From Phycisphaerales bacterium (GTDB lineage Bacteria > Planctomycetota > Phycisphaerae > Sedimentisphaerales > Anaerobacaceae), in the NCBI GenBank assembly GCA_011057845.1, contig DSDB01000033.1, positions 1 to 7,905 of the forward strand: 7,905 nucleotides of DNA, given 5' to 3'. Below are positions 1 to 5,574 of the stretch, piece after piece. The notes beneath the pieces were generated by a model that saw nothing but the letters and a program-made list of their open reading frames with translations, ran no database searches and was not told where the DNA came from. Numbering within the stretch: the first letter of the stretch is position 1; the number at the start of each line of letters is the position of its first letter. The position numbers were made by a program, and so were the translations under genes.

Positions 1-2
1 AC

Positions 3-314
3 TTTGAGGCCTTCGACCATCGACTTTATGTGACATCAGCGGAACTGGCCCACTTCACCAGCCGCACCCGCCTGGCCATCCCGCCGTCCGCCGGTCCCCG
101 CTGCCCCTGGAACATAGACGGGCGCTGCGACGTGCACCCCTACAGGTTCGCCGGTTGCCGCATCTTCTCATGCACCGGCGATCCCCAGGTACAGGCCCGT
201 ATCACGGAACAGGCCCTCCAACAGCTCAAACGCACCTGCGAACAATCCGGCCTGCCCTACCGCTATGTCAACATCCTGTGTGCCGGCGCCAACCCGCGGG
301 AGGCGATTCGCTGA
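3..314 (+). CDS. YkgJ-family cysteine-cluster protein, C-terminal fragment (5' end outside window)
   Basis: The reading frame is open to the left edge and ends at a TGA at 312-314, so this is the last 103 codons of a longer gene. A GTG at 30 is in frame, but the coding frame continues upstream of it, so it need not be the start. The fragment has a cysteine pattern C34-x7-C42-x9-C52-x4-C57 (numbered from position 3), within CPWNIDGRC and AGCRIFSC. This resembles the second half of the YkgJ (CxxCxxxxCC) metal-binding family, where a 'C-gkC-iY--RP--CR-fpC' pattern is typical; here Phe replaces the usual Pro after Arg. Members are thought to bind zinc or an iron-sulfur cluster, and their cellular role is poorly known. 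The first cysteines of the motif would lie outside the window. The gene converges on the ftsQ-like gene with 18 nt between stop codons. The family call is moderate; no function can be given. Confidence 0.6.
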   Translation, partial: FEAFDHRLYVTSAELAHFTSRTRLAIPPSAGPRCPWNIDGRCDVHPYRFAGCRIFSCTGDPQVQARITEQALQQLKRTCEQSGLPYRYVNILCAGANPREAIR

Positions 315-332
315 TTCACCCACACGCGGCGC

Positions 333-1262
333 TCAGGGCAGAGGGTTGGCGGCGCGAGGAAGAGGCTCCACCGGCCGCGGGATTCGATCGCGGGGTTCCC
401 GCAGATTGATGAACCGCACGCCGTCGTCCAGGCAGCGGCTCTGGCGGTAATAGGCATAGAGCTTCGCGAGCTTCTCCTCGTCGCTGGCCTCGAGTTGTTC
501 CGACCACGCATCGAGTTCCGCTCCCCAGACAATATCCGTCCCGCCCACGGACTTCATCGTGATGTGCGGGTCGCTCTTGCTCAGGCGGCCTCGAAAATTG
601 GCGATATTGATGCTTTTGATGTGCAGCAGCAGCGGCGCATCGGGCGTCACCAGGCGATCCATCTTGTCCATCCGATGCAGTATAGCCATGGCGGCGGCAA
701 TATCCGGACTTGCCAGTGCCTCCCCAATCGTCGGCAATCCGCTCAGACGGACGCCCGCGATCTGTATGATCGGCAATTCCGGGACTTCGACATAATCGAG
801 GACCACGCTCTCGGCATCGAGATAGAATAGTGTGTTGTTGACCTCGATCTGCGCCAGCGGTTTTCGCCATCGCCCGGATATCTCAATACTGTCCGGATTG
901 ACGCGGACCTTCGGATCGGCCAGCCAGACAAGATGTTTGCGAAGGTGGTTCTGAATCGTAACGGCCGCGTCTTCATCAAGACGCAGGTCCTCACCGTCGG
1001 CCGTCGCGGCGTAACCGATTTTCTCCTTCAGCTCCTCATTCAGCCACGGCGGCGGCCCCACCAATATGAGGTCGCCATAGGAACGCAACACCGGATTGCT
1101 CTGCTTGAAGTGGTGGTGAACAAACAAGAACCCCCCGCCCACGAAGGCGACCGTCGCCGCCACCACGAATATGCGCACCGCCGAGATCGCTCTTGATATC
1201 TCGGCGTCCGACCCGCGGGCGGTGTTCTTCAGGACCTTTCTCTTGTCGTCGAGCCTGGCCAC
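333..1262 (-). CDS. ftsQ: FtsQ/DivIB-like cell division protein
   Basis: This encodes 309 aa, a usual length for FtsQ. A basic cytoplasmic N-terminus is followed by one hydrophobic helix at about residues 28-49 and a large region predicted to lie outside the membrane. The POTRA part (about 60-130) is poorly conserved. The following part fits the FtsQ beta domain: a WRKPLAQIEVNN segment (132-143), YLDAESVVLD (147-156) and the 'LPxIxG'-like stretch LPIIQIAG (163-170). The end has WGAELDAW (246-253), EEKLAKLYAYY and INLREP (285-290), also FtsQ-like. After that comes a Pro/Arg-rich tail of about 20 residues. FtsQ recruits and regulates the septal FtsW/FtsI synthase through FtsB/FtsL. The start is a GTG; an in-frame TAG lies six codons upstream, and an AGGAG sits 12 nt before the start (1275-1279), a long spacing. 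It is the last gene of the mur run, 18 nt after ddl. Position and C-terminal motifs make the call likely, but the sequence is divergent. Confidence 0.72.
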   Translation of the reverse strand: MARLDDKRKVLKNTARGSDAEISRAISAVRIFVVAATVAFVGGGFLFVHHHFKQSNPVLRSYGDLILVGPPPWLNEELKEKIGYAATADGEDLRLDEDAAVTIQNHLRKHLVWLADPKVRVNPDSIEISGRWRKPLAQIEVNNTLFYLDAESVVLDYVEVPELPIIQIAGVRLSGLPTIGEALASPDIAAAMAILHRMDKMDRLVTPDAPLLLHIKSINIANFRGRLSKSDPHITMKSVGGTDIVWGAELDAWSEQLEASDEEKLAKLYAYYRQSRCLDDGVRFINLREPRDRIPRPVEPLPRAANPLP

Positions 1263-1280
1263 GCAGCAGTAACGCTCCTA

Positions 1281-2246
1281 TCAAACAGTGTCCGGAACCG
1301 ATCCCGTTCTACGAGACTCCGCCAGCGCCGCATTCACGATATGCCTACACAGCCGACCCATGGGCATTCCCGCCTTCGCCGCCGCCTTGGGCAGCAGCGA
1401 GTGCGTCGTAAAGCCCGGAATCGTGTTGACTTCAAGGGCGTACGGGATGTCGTCGTTGCTGAGGATGAAGTCGACACGCCCGAAATGGCGGCAGCCCAGC
1501 GCCTCAAAACACGCCAACGCCGCCTCCTCAATCCGCCGAACCACATGCGGATCCGCAACGGTCTCGAACAGATAATCGGTCCTGTCGTCGATGTACTTGG
1601 CGTGATAGTCATAGAACTTCGACTTGCTGCGAATCTCGATGATGGGCAGCGCCTTGCCGTCGACCACACCCACCGTGATCTCGCGGCCCGGCATAAACTG
1701 CTCGATCATGCAGTCCCCGAACCGTTCGAGCACGTCATAGGCCGCCTCAAAGGCCGCATGGGGATCATCGGTAATCGTCACGCCCACGCTGCTGCCCTGG
1801 GTGATGGGCTTGACCACGATCCGCCCCACCCAGTCATCGAGATCGTCCTCCAGGTCCTTCGGATCGGTGTCCGGATCCAGTTCGACGGCCCCAGGCACGC
1901 GGATACCGCGGGACCGGAACGCCGTCTTGCTGGCCATCTTGTCAAAGGCCATCTGAGAAGCCCGCGGGCCGCTGCCGGTATAACACAACCCCCGGTCCTC
2001 CAGAATCTGCTGCAACTCGCCGTCCTCTCCGAAGCGCCCGTGCAGCGAGATGAAGAACACGTCCACGCCCGCCTCGTCGAGTATACCCATGTCCTCCGGG
2101 GTGATGTCACCGGCGATCACGTTGACCCCTTCGCCCCGAAGCGCCTCGGCCACGCATGACCCGCTATGGAGACTGACCTCACGCTCGTCGCCGATTCCAC
2201 CCATGAGGACGGCCACGGTCAGGCCATTTGGGACATTGTGTGACAT
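1281..2246 (-). CDS. ddl: D-alanine--D-alanine ligase
   Basis: An ATP-grasp ligase that joins two D-alanines for the peptidoglycan pentapeptide, in the cytoplasm. From the ATG at 2246 it is 321 aa. The visible active-site set matches E. coli DdlB with an offset of about two residues: GG 16-17 and ERE 21-23 (N-terminal D-Ala site), LHG 68-70, KP 146-147, the GSSVG loop 151-155, K217-Y218, R257, D259, E272, N274 and S283. Tyr218 (AKY, E. coli Tyr216) is the residue found in D-Ala-D-Ala ligases, where D-Ala-D-Lac enzymes have Phe or a different loop; this predicts a normal D-Ala-D-Ala product and no intrinsic vancomycin-resistance chemistry. Start choice: the frame also has ATGs at 2279 and 2273, the latter forming an ATGA overlap with the murB stop. 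The 2246 ATG has a full AGGAGG but only 4 nt away, and gives the usual short stretch before the GG motif. The three cannot be separated with certainty. Confidence 0.96.
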   Translation of the reverse strand: MSHNVPNGLTVAVLMGGIGDEREVSLHSGSCVAEALRGEGVNVIAGDITPEDMGILDEAGVDVFFISLHGRFGEDGELQQILEDRGLCYTGSGPRASQMAFDKMASKTAFRSRGIRVPGAVELDPDTDPKDLEDDLDDWVGRIVVKPITQGSSVGVTITDDPHAAFEAAYDVLERFGDCMIEQFMPGREITVGVVDGKALPIIEIRSKSKFYDYHAKYIDDRTDYLFETVADPHVVRRIEEAALACFEALGCRHFGRVDFILSNDDIPYALEVNTIPGFTTHSLLPKAAAKAGMPMGRLCRHIVNAALAESRRTGSVPDTV

Positions 2247-2250
2247 TGCG

Positions 2251-2256
2251 CCTCCT
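2251..2256 (-). promoter_or_regulatory. Shine-Dalgarno AGGAGG deciding the ddl start
   Basis: A perfect AGGAGG on the minus strand ends 4 nt before the ATG at 2246. The spacing is short, but no comparable site precedes the ATGs at 2273 or 2279, which would instead rely on coupling to the end of murB. Confidence 0.6.
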
Positions 2257-2269
2257 GACACCCGCGGCG

Positions 2270-3151
2270 TCATTCCCATACTTCGATTTCCAACTCCAGA
2301 TCGACGTCGAACTCCTGCTTGACGCGCTCTCGGACGGCGGCAATGAGTTTGAGCACATCTTCGCTCGAACAGCCCTTGCCGGCGACAATGAAATTCGCGT
2401 GCTTTTCGCTAACGACGGCCTGCCCGATCTGCAGGCCCTTCAGACCCGCCCGGTCGATCAACGCCCCGGCCGAGACCCCCCTCGGATTCTTGAAGACGCA
2501 ACCCGAGTTGCGGGTATTCAGCGGCTGCGTGTTCTTCTTATAGATCCATATCTCCTTGACCGTTCGCATGATCTGGTCGGGGTCCGCCGGCGACATATCC
2601 AGGCGGGTCGAGACGATGAATCTCGCCGTGATATTAGTCCGGCGATAGTCGAAGACCAGTTCGGGCTTGGCCTTCTCGAAGAGGTTCCCCGCGTTGTCCA
2701 TCAGCGTAACCCGCTCCACGGCCGAACCCAGATCGCCGAACCGCCCCCCCGCGTTCATGCGAACCGAGCCGCCGACCGACCCCGGAATCCCCGTCAGCGC
2801 CTCGATGCCCGAGAGGCCCTTCTTGACGCACGTCAGCACGAGCTTGCTCATCTCCGCGCCGGCCCCGGCCGTCACGCGATCACCGTCAAATTCCGTCCGC
2901 TTGAATTCCTCGCCCTCCAGCTTCAACACCGCCCCTCGCACTCCTTTGTCGCTGATCAGCAGATTCGAGCCGAATCCAATGACGTGCACGGGCATTTCGT
3001 TCTCGAACAGCCGAACCACCACCTCGCGCAGCTCCTCCACCGTCCGAGGCCGGATGAAGTAGTCGGCTTTTCCGCCAAGACCATACCACGTGTGATTGGA
3101 CAGAGGGTGGTCTGCTTCAACAATCTGCTCTAAGCCAGTGAATATATTCAT
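2270..3151 (-). CDS. murB: UDP-N-acetylenolpyruvoylglucosamine reductase (type II MurB)
   Basis: A flavoenzyme that reduces UDP-GlcNAc-enolpyruvate to UDP-MurNAc with NADPH, in the cytoplasm. From the ATG at 3151 it is 293 aa, which fits the shorter type II enzymes. The FAD-binding region has NHTWYGLGG (19-27) and GFGSNLLISD (59-68), followed by GIPGSVGGSVRMNAG (121-135) and FDYRRTN (167-173). The catalytic loop SGCVFKNP (216-223) has Cys218 where E. coli MurB has the proton-donating Ser229 in a GSFFKNP-like loop. SEKHANFIV (248-256) and an acidic C-terminus (LELEIEVWE) complete the fold. The frame also has an ATG at 3169; 3151 was preferred because a GGAAAG lies 6 nt upstream, while only a run of G precedes the other. 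Either start overlaps the end of murC (by 35 or 53 nt), which implies translational coupling. It is followed by ddl. Confidence 0.96.
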   Translation of the reverse strand: MNIFTGLEQIVEADHPLSNHTWYGLGGKADYFIRPRTVEELREVVVRLFENEMPVHVIGFGSNLLISDKGVRGAVLKLEGEEFKRTEFDGDRVTAGAGAEMSKLVLTCVKKGLSGIEALTGIPGSVGGSVRMNAGGRFGDLGSAVERVTLMDNAGNLFEKAKPELVFDYRRTNITARFIVSTRLDMSPADPDQIMRTVKEIWIYKKNTQPLNTRNSGCVFKNPRGVSAGALIDRAGLKGLQIGQAVVSEKHANFIVAGKGCSSEDVLKLIAAVRERVKQEFDVDLELEIEVWE

Positions 3152-4598
3152 CTGCGACTTTCCACACATCGCCGGCCCCCATCGTCACGACGAGGTCGCC
3201 CGGGCGGACGTTTTCCTTCAAATGCCGACCAATGCCGTCGAACGTCTCTATGAACAGGGCCTCGGAGCCGTTGGCCCTGAGCCGATCCACCAGCACCCGG
3301 GCGTTCACCTGGCGGCGAGACTCCTCGGAGTCCCGAACAAAGTAGATCTCCGGCACAATCGTAACATCCGCCAGCCTAAAACTTTCCGCGAAATCATCAA
3401 GCAAAAACCGCGTCCGGCTGTACTGGTGCGGCTGAAATACGCACCACAGCCGCCGCGGGCAATACCGCTGGCGGATCGCCGCCAGCGAGGCCCGGATTTC
3501 CGTCGGATGGTGCGCGTAGTCGTCGAGCACGACCATATCGTTGACCCGGGCTTTGAGCGTCAGCCTCCGGTCGACCCCCGTGAACCCATCCAACAGATCC
3601 AGCACTTGCAACGGCTCAACGCCCACGCGAATCGCCATCGCCACCACCGCCAGGGCGTTCATCACATTGTGCACCCCCGGCAGGGAAATCCGCGCCGAAC
3701 CCAGAAAACGGTCGTTGTGGTACACCTCGAAACGATACAGTCCGTCGTAGATCCGCAGATTGTCCGCGCGGAAATTGCAGGTTCGGTCCAGTCCGAATGT
3801 CTCCCGGTGCACATGAGGCGGCAGAGCCGCCAGCACTCTCGCCGTGTTGGCGTCCTGGCCGTTGGCAATGACCGCGCCCGTCGGCTTGGCGCCGAGGGCG
3901 AACTCCGTGAAAGCCTCCACGATCTGGTCTTCGTCCGCGTAGTAGTCCAGATGGTCCTGTTCGATATTCAGAATACAGCCGATGCGGGGGTGCATGTTCA
4001 GGAAACTGCGGTCGTACTCGCACGCCTCGGCGACGAAGTAGTGACTGTCCCCTGCACCCGAGGAACCGCCCAACTGAGGGATCTCGGCCCCGACGATGAA
4101 ACTGACATCCACCCCGGCCGCCCGCAGCAGATGCGCCAGCCAACCGCTCGCTGTGCTCTTGCCGTGCGTCCCGCAGACGGCGATCCCTTCGTAATGGTCC
4201 ATCAACTCGCCGAGCATCTGGGCGTACTTGTAGATGCGACAGCCCTGCGCCACCGCCCGTCGCAACTCCGGATTGTCCTGTCGAATCGCCGCCGACAGCA
4301 CCACCGCATGTGTACCCAGGGGAAGGTGATCGGCCGAATGGCCTATGCGGATATCCGCGCCCGCTTCCCGCAGCGAGGCGATAATATCACCGTCGCTCTG
4401 ATCGGAGCCCGACACACGACAGCCGTTGCGCAACAGCAACCGCGCCAAGCCGCTCATGCCGATACCTCCGGCGCCGATGAAATGCAGATTTTTGCCGGCC
4501 AGGGCCAGCGACGAGGGGGTCTCAACGACTGCGTAGCGATGCACGGCTCTTACCCGAGTTGCTTGGATTTGCGAGTTCAACTGGTAAACAGAGTCCAT
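3117..4598 (-). CDS. murC: UDP-N-acetylmuramate--L-alanine ligase
   Basis: The first Mur ligase, which uses ATP to add L-alanine to UDP-MurNAc in the cytoplasm. From the ATG at 4598 it is 493 aa, normal for MurC. Domains in order: an N-terminal UDP-binding fold with IGAGGIGMSG (41-50); the ATP-binding central domain with the P-loop CGTHGKST (142-149), EACEYDRSF (191-199), NIEQDHLDYY (211-220) and GVHNVMNA (308-315); and a C-terminal domain with GVDRRL (341-346), DDYAHHPTEI (359-368), QPHQYSRT (389-396) and MGAGD (473-477). DYAHHPTEI and QPHQYSRT are characteristic of MurC rather than of MurD/E/F. The frame stays open 75 codons further upstream, but that stretch shows no family motif. The chosen ATG has GGAAGGG 8 nt upstream. 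It is the first gene of the run in this window and overlaps murB. The N-terminal lead of about 35 residues before the nucleotide motif is slightly long. Confidence 0.97.
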   Translation of the reverse strand: MDSVYQLNSQIQATRVRAVHRYAVVETPSSLALAGKNLHFIGAGGIGMSGLARLLLRNGCRVSGSDQSDGDIIASLREAGADIRIGHSADHLPLGTHAVVLSAAIRQDNPELRRAVAQGCRIYKYAQMLGELMDHYEGIAVCGTHGKSTASGWLAHLLRAAGVDVSFIVGAEIPQLGGSSGAGDSHYFVAEACEYDRSFLNMHPRIGCILNIEQDHLDYYADEDQIVEAFTEFALGAKPTGAVIANGQDANTARVLAALPPHVHRETFGLDRTCNFRADNLRIYDGLYRFEVYHNDRFLGSARISLPGVHNVMNALAVVAMAIRVGVEPLQVLDLLDGFTGVDRRLTLKARVNDMVVLDDYAHHPTEIRASLAAIRQRYCPRRLWCVFQPHQYSRTRFLLDDFAESFRLADVTIVPEIYFVRDSEESRRQVNARVLVDRLRANGSEALFIETFDGIGRHLKENVRPGDLVVTMGAGDVWKVADEYIHWLRADC

Positions 4599-4606
4599 TC
4601 TATGCA

Positions 4607-4613
4607 CCCTTCC
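4607..4613 (-). promoter_or_regulatory. Shine-Dalgarno GGAAGGG for murC
   Basis: A purine-rich GGAAGGG on the minus strand, 8 nt before the ATG at 4598. It supports this start over the longer open frame reaching 4823. Confidence 0.6.
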
Positions 4614-4639
4614 GTCAACAGGTTTTCGGGTTTTCGGGC

Positions 4640-4669
4640 AGTCTAACACACACACGTCGCGCGCGTAAA
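4640..4669 (-). promoter_or_regulatory. Candidate sigma70-type promoter for the murC-murB-ddl-ftsQ run
   Basis: On the minus strand, TTTACG (4669-4664, 4 of 6 matches to TTGACA) and TAGACT (4645-4640, 4 of 6 to TATAAT) are 18 nt apart. This would give a leader of about 35 nt before the murC ATG. Just downstream the leader has two tandem copies of GGGTTTTC. The match is weak and based on sequence alone. Confidence 0.25.
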
Positions 4670-4813
4670 GAAAAAACGGGGACAAAACAGGATTTGAGGC
4701 ATTCCATTCGTTCAGCCATCCGTCCAAACCCGCCTCAACCCATGTCAAAGACAGGTCTTCAGGTCGGATCGCATCTGATCGAATTGCCGGCCGACTGCAA
4801 CGATAATCCGCAC

Positions 4814-4955
4814 CGCTCCTCAAGGCAGGCCATGCGAGAGTGGGAAGTCATGAACAGAAACAGGCACACCGCCTTGCGGCAAGTCGGGTGGTGGTAGGGT
4901 CGATCCGCGCGCACAGAAGACCGATCCCCCGATGGGGAACCGGCCTGTGCTTTTT
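4814..4955 (+). ncRNA. Speculative small plus-strand transcript ending at the orphan terminator
   Basis: If the GATAAT at 4802-4807 acts as a -10 box, a transcript of about 140 nt would run from about 4814 to the T-run at 4951-4955. It would contain a 21-codon ORF (4832-4897, AAGG 6 nt upstream of the ATG) that ends in two Trp codons 13 nt before the hairpin. No matching -35 box is seen and no known sRNA family is recognised. The proposal rests mainly on the direction of the terminator. Confidence 0.15.
4911..4955 (+). terminator. Terminator-like hairpin with plus-strand T-run
   Basis: The outer stem is GCACAG (4911-4916) with CTGTGC (4945-4950). An inner stem CC/GG plus TCCCC/GGGGA closes on a small CGAT loop region, with an internal mismatch and bulge. 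TTTTT follows directly at 4951-4955. The T-run serves transcription on the plus strand, where no recognised gene lies upstream. On the minus strand the hairpin lies about 30 nt past the PilZ stop but is followed by GC-rich sequence, so it would be at best a weak end for that gene. Confidence 0.5.
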
Positions 4956-4981
4956 CATTGCCCCGCGGTACAGTGGTCTGC

Positions 4982-5296
4982 TCAGTTGAAGGAGACGGCG
5001 ACCCCGATCTCAGCGTTTTCGAGCATGCCGTTGCGCTCAACGCGGACCACGGTGCCGGTCTTGATACGGGCGAACTGGCCCTTTTCCATAGCCAGGGCCT
5101 GGGATCGCGGGAAGTTGATCTCAACGATCTGGCCTGCCCTGACGGGTGTGGTCATTGGGACCTTGATGTAGGCGCCCGTACGGCTGACGTTGGCGCTGTG
5201 GCCGTTAAAGAAACGGTTCGCGTCGGCCACCCAGACACTTACGGGCCAGGCGATGGTGCTGCGTGCTTCGGTGCGTTGTTCCAGTACAGCTTCCAT
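4982..5296 (-). CDS. Single-domain PilZ protein (predicted c-di-GMP receptor)
   Basis: From the ATG at 5296 it is 104 aa, essentially a lone PilZ domain. The two c-di-GMP contact motifs are present: RxxxR as R8-T-E-A-R12, and the (D/N)xSxxG motif as N36-V-S38-R-T-G41. Alternating beta-like segments follow (AYIKV, IVEINF, GTVVRVE) and the end is GVAVSFN, typical of the barrel. With no fused output domain it probably works by binding a partner when c-di-GMP is present; the partner and target (motility, polysaccharide, division) cannot be told from this region. The frame is open upstream to 5518, but the extra 74 codons have no family resemblance, and a GGAGGT lies 7 nt before the chosen ATG. 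It is monocistronic here: murC lies 383 nt downstream and the sua5 fusion gene diverges upstream. Its SD may be partly masked by a short hairpin. Confidence 0.88.
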   Translation of the reverse strand: MEAVLEQRTEARSTIAWPVSVWVADANRFFNGHSANVSRTGAYIKVPMTTPVRAGQIVEINFPRSQALAMEKGQFARIKTGTVVRVERNGMLENAEIGVAVSFN

Positions 5297-5303
5297 AACT
5301 GAT

Positions 5304-5320
5304 ACCTCCGATACAATCGG
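5304..5320 (-). promoter_or_regulatory. PilZ-gene SD overlapped by a short inverted repeat
   Basis: The SD GGAGGT (minus strand, 5309-5304) lies 7 nt from the ATG at 5296. The 13-nt inverted repeat CCGATACAATCGG (5308-5320) has 5-bp arms around a 3-nt loop, and its SD-side arm shares two bases with the SD. In the mRNA this small hairpin would abut the SD. It could modulate ribosome access or be a DNA-level operator; neither is shown. Confidence 0.45.
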
Positions 5321-5422
5321 TCCATCAATCACGCTGGTTATCGGCAAGGTTAAGTTGGGGGGTTTAGCGTATATGGAGAAAATAATGTCGAAGGTCCAAC
5401 CTTTTTCGCCAGGCCCGATGAC

Positions 5423-5444
5423 AACTGGCGGCCGGGCCAGTTTT
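5423..5444 (+). terminator. Hairpin with short plus-strand T-run in the divergent region
   Basis: Perfect 7-bp arms AACTGGC (5423-5429) and GCCAGTT (5436-5442) enclose a GGCCGG loop, and the T-run extends to 5444. The form is that of a weak plus-strand terminator. It lies about 130 nt before the sua5 fusion gene, so if the promoter is upstream it could act as a leader attenuator. It could equally be a dyad for a DNA-binding protein. Confidence 0.3.
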
Positions 5445-5546
5445 ATGGGTCGTTTGTGAAAAAAATTGTGCCCAATCGCCACCGACCCGTGCCGAAGCAG
5501 CCGGACCGCCGCAGTCATGGCCGAGATTGACCCGCCGCCGGGGAAT

Positions 5547-5568
5547 AACTTGCCGCCGGAGGTAAGTT
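5547..5568. repeat. 22-bp imperfect palindrome covering the SD of the sua5 fusion gene
   Basis: The outer arms are AACTT and AAGTT, with CC-CCGG-GG in the middle; 18 of 22 positions are symmetric. The only good SD for the downstream gene, GGAGG (5558-5562), lies inside it, 12 nt before the ATG at 5575, which is longer than usual. The palindrome could be an operator or an mRNA structure hiding the SD. Confidence 0.4.
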
Positions 5569-5574
5569 GCAGTA

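Larger units (their letters stand above)
4599..4981. other. Intergenic region between murC and the PilZ gene (383 nt)
   Basis: Both flanking genes are on the minus strand, so this holds the end of the PilZ transcript and the start of the murC transcript. Supported contents are the candidate murC promoter and SD near 4607-4669 and a terminator-like hairpin at 4911-4955 whose T-run is on the plus strand. On the plus strand there is also a GATAAT (4802-4807, 5 of 6 to a -10 box, with no good -35) and a 21-codon ORF at 4832-4897 that starts MREWEVM and ends GWW. A short inverted repeat AAGAC-AG-GTCTT lies near 4748-4759. No known RNA family was recognised. Confidence 0.5.

Noticed and set aside
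316..870. 184-codon minus-strand ORF overlapping ftsQ in another frame
   Set aside because: It lies within the ftsQ-like gene in a different frame. The Arg/Gly/Pro-rich translation shows no family, and the ftsQ frame has the helix and FtsQ motifs.
1341..2159. 272-codon plus-strand ORF opposite ddl
   Set aside because: It is antisense to a complete Ddl active-site set. No SD, domain or operon context supports it.
2228..3133. 301-codon plus-strand ORF opposite murB
   Set aside because: It is antisense to a clear MurB, with low-complexity Arg/His/Leu composition and no motif.
3096..4646. 516-codon plus-strand ORF opposite murC
   Set aside because: It is antisense to a gene with every MurC motif. 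The translation is rich in Arg, His, Gln and Pro with no domain, as expected from the opposite strand of GC-rich coding DNA.
4599..4823. 75-codon N-terminal extension of murC
   Set aside because: The frame is open, but the extension has no MurC resemblance. The ATG at 4598 has a well-placed SD and gives a normal length.
4741..4955. SRP RNA, 6S RNA or tmRNA in the murC-PilZ gap
   Set aside because: The conserved SRP loop bases, the tmRNA tRNA-like end and a 6S-like long central bubble were not seen on either strand.
5297..5518. 74-codon N-terminal extension of the PilZ protein
   Set aside because: The PilZ domain begins right after the ATG at 5296, which has GGAGGT 7 nt upstream. The extension would run through the inverted repeats of the divergent region.
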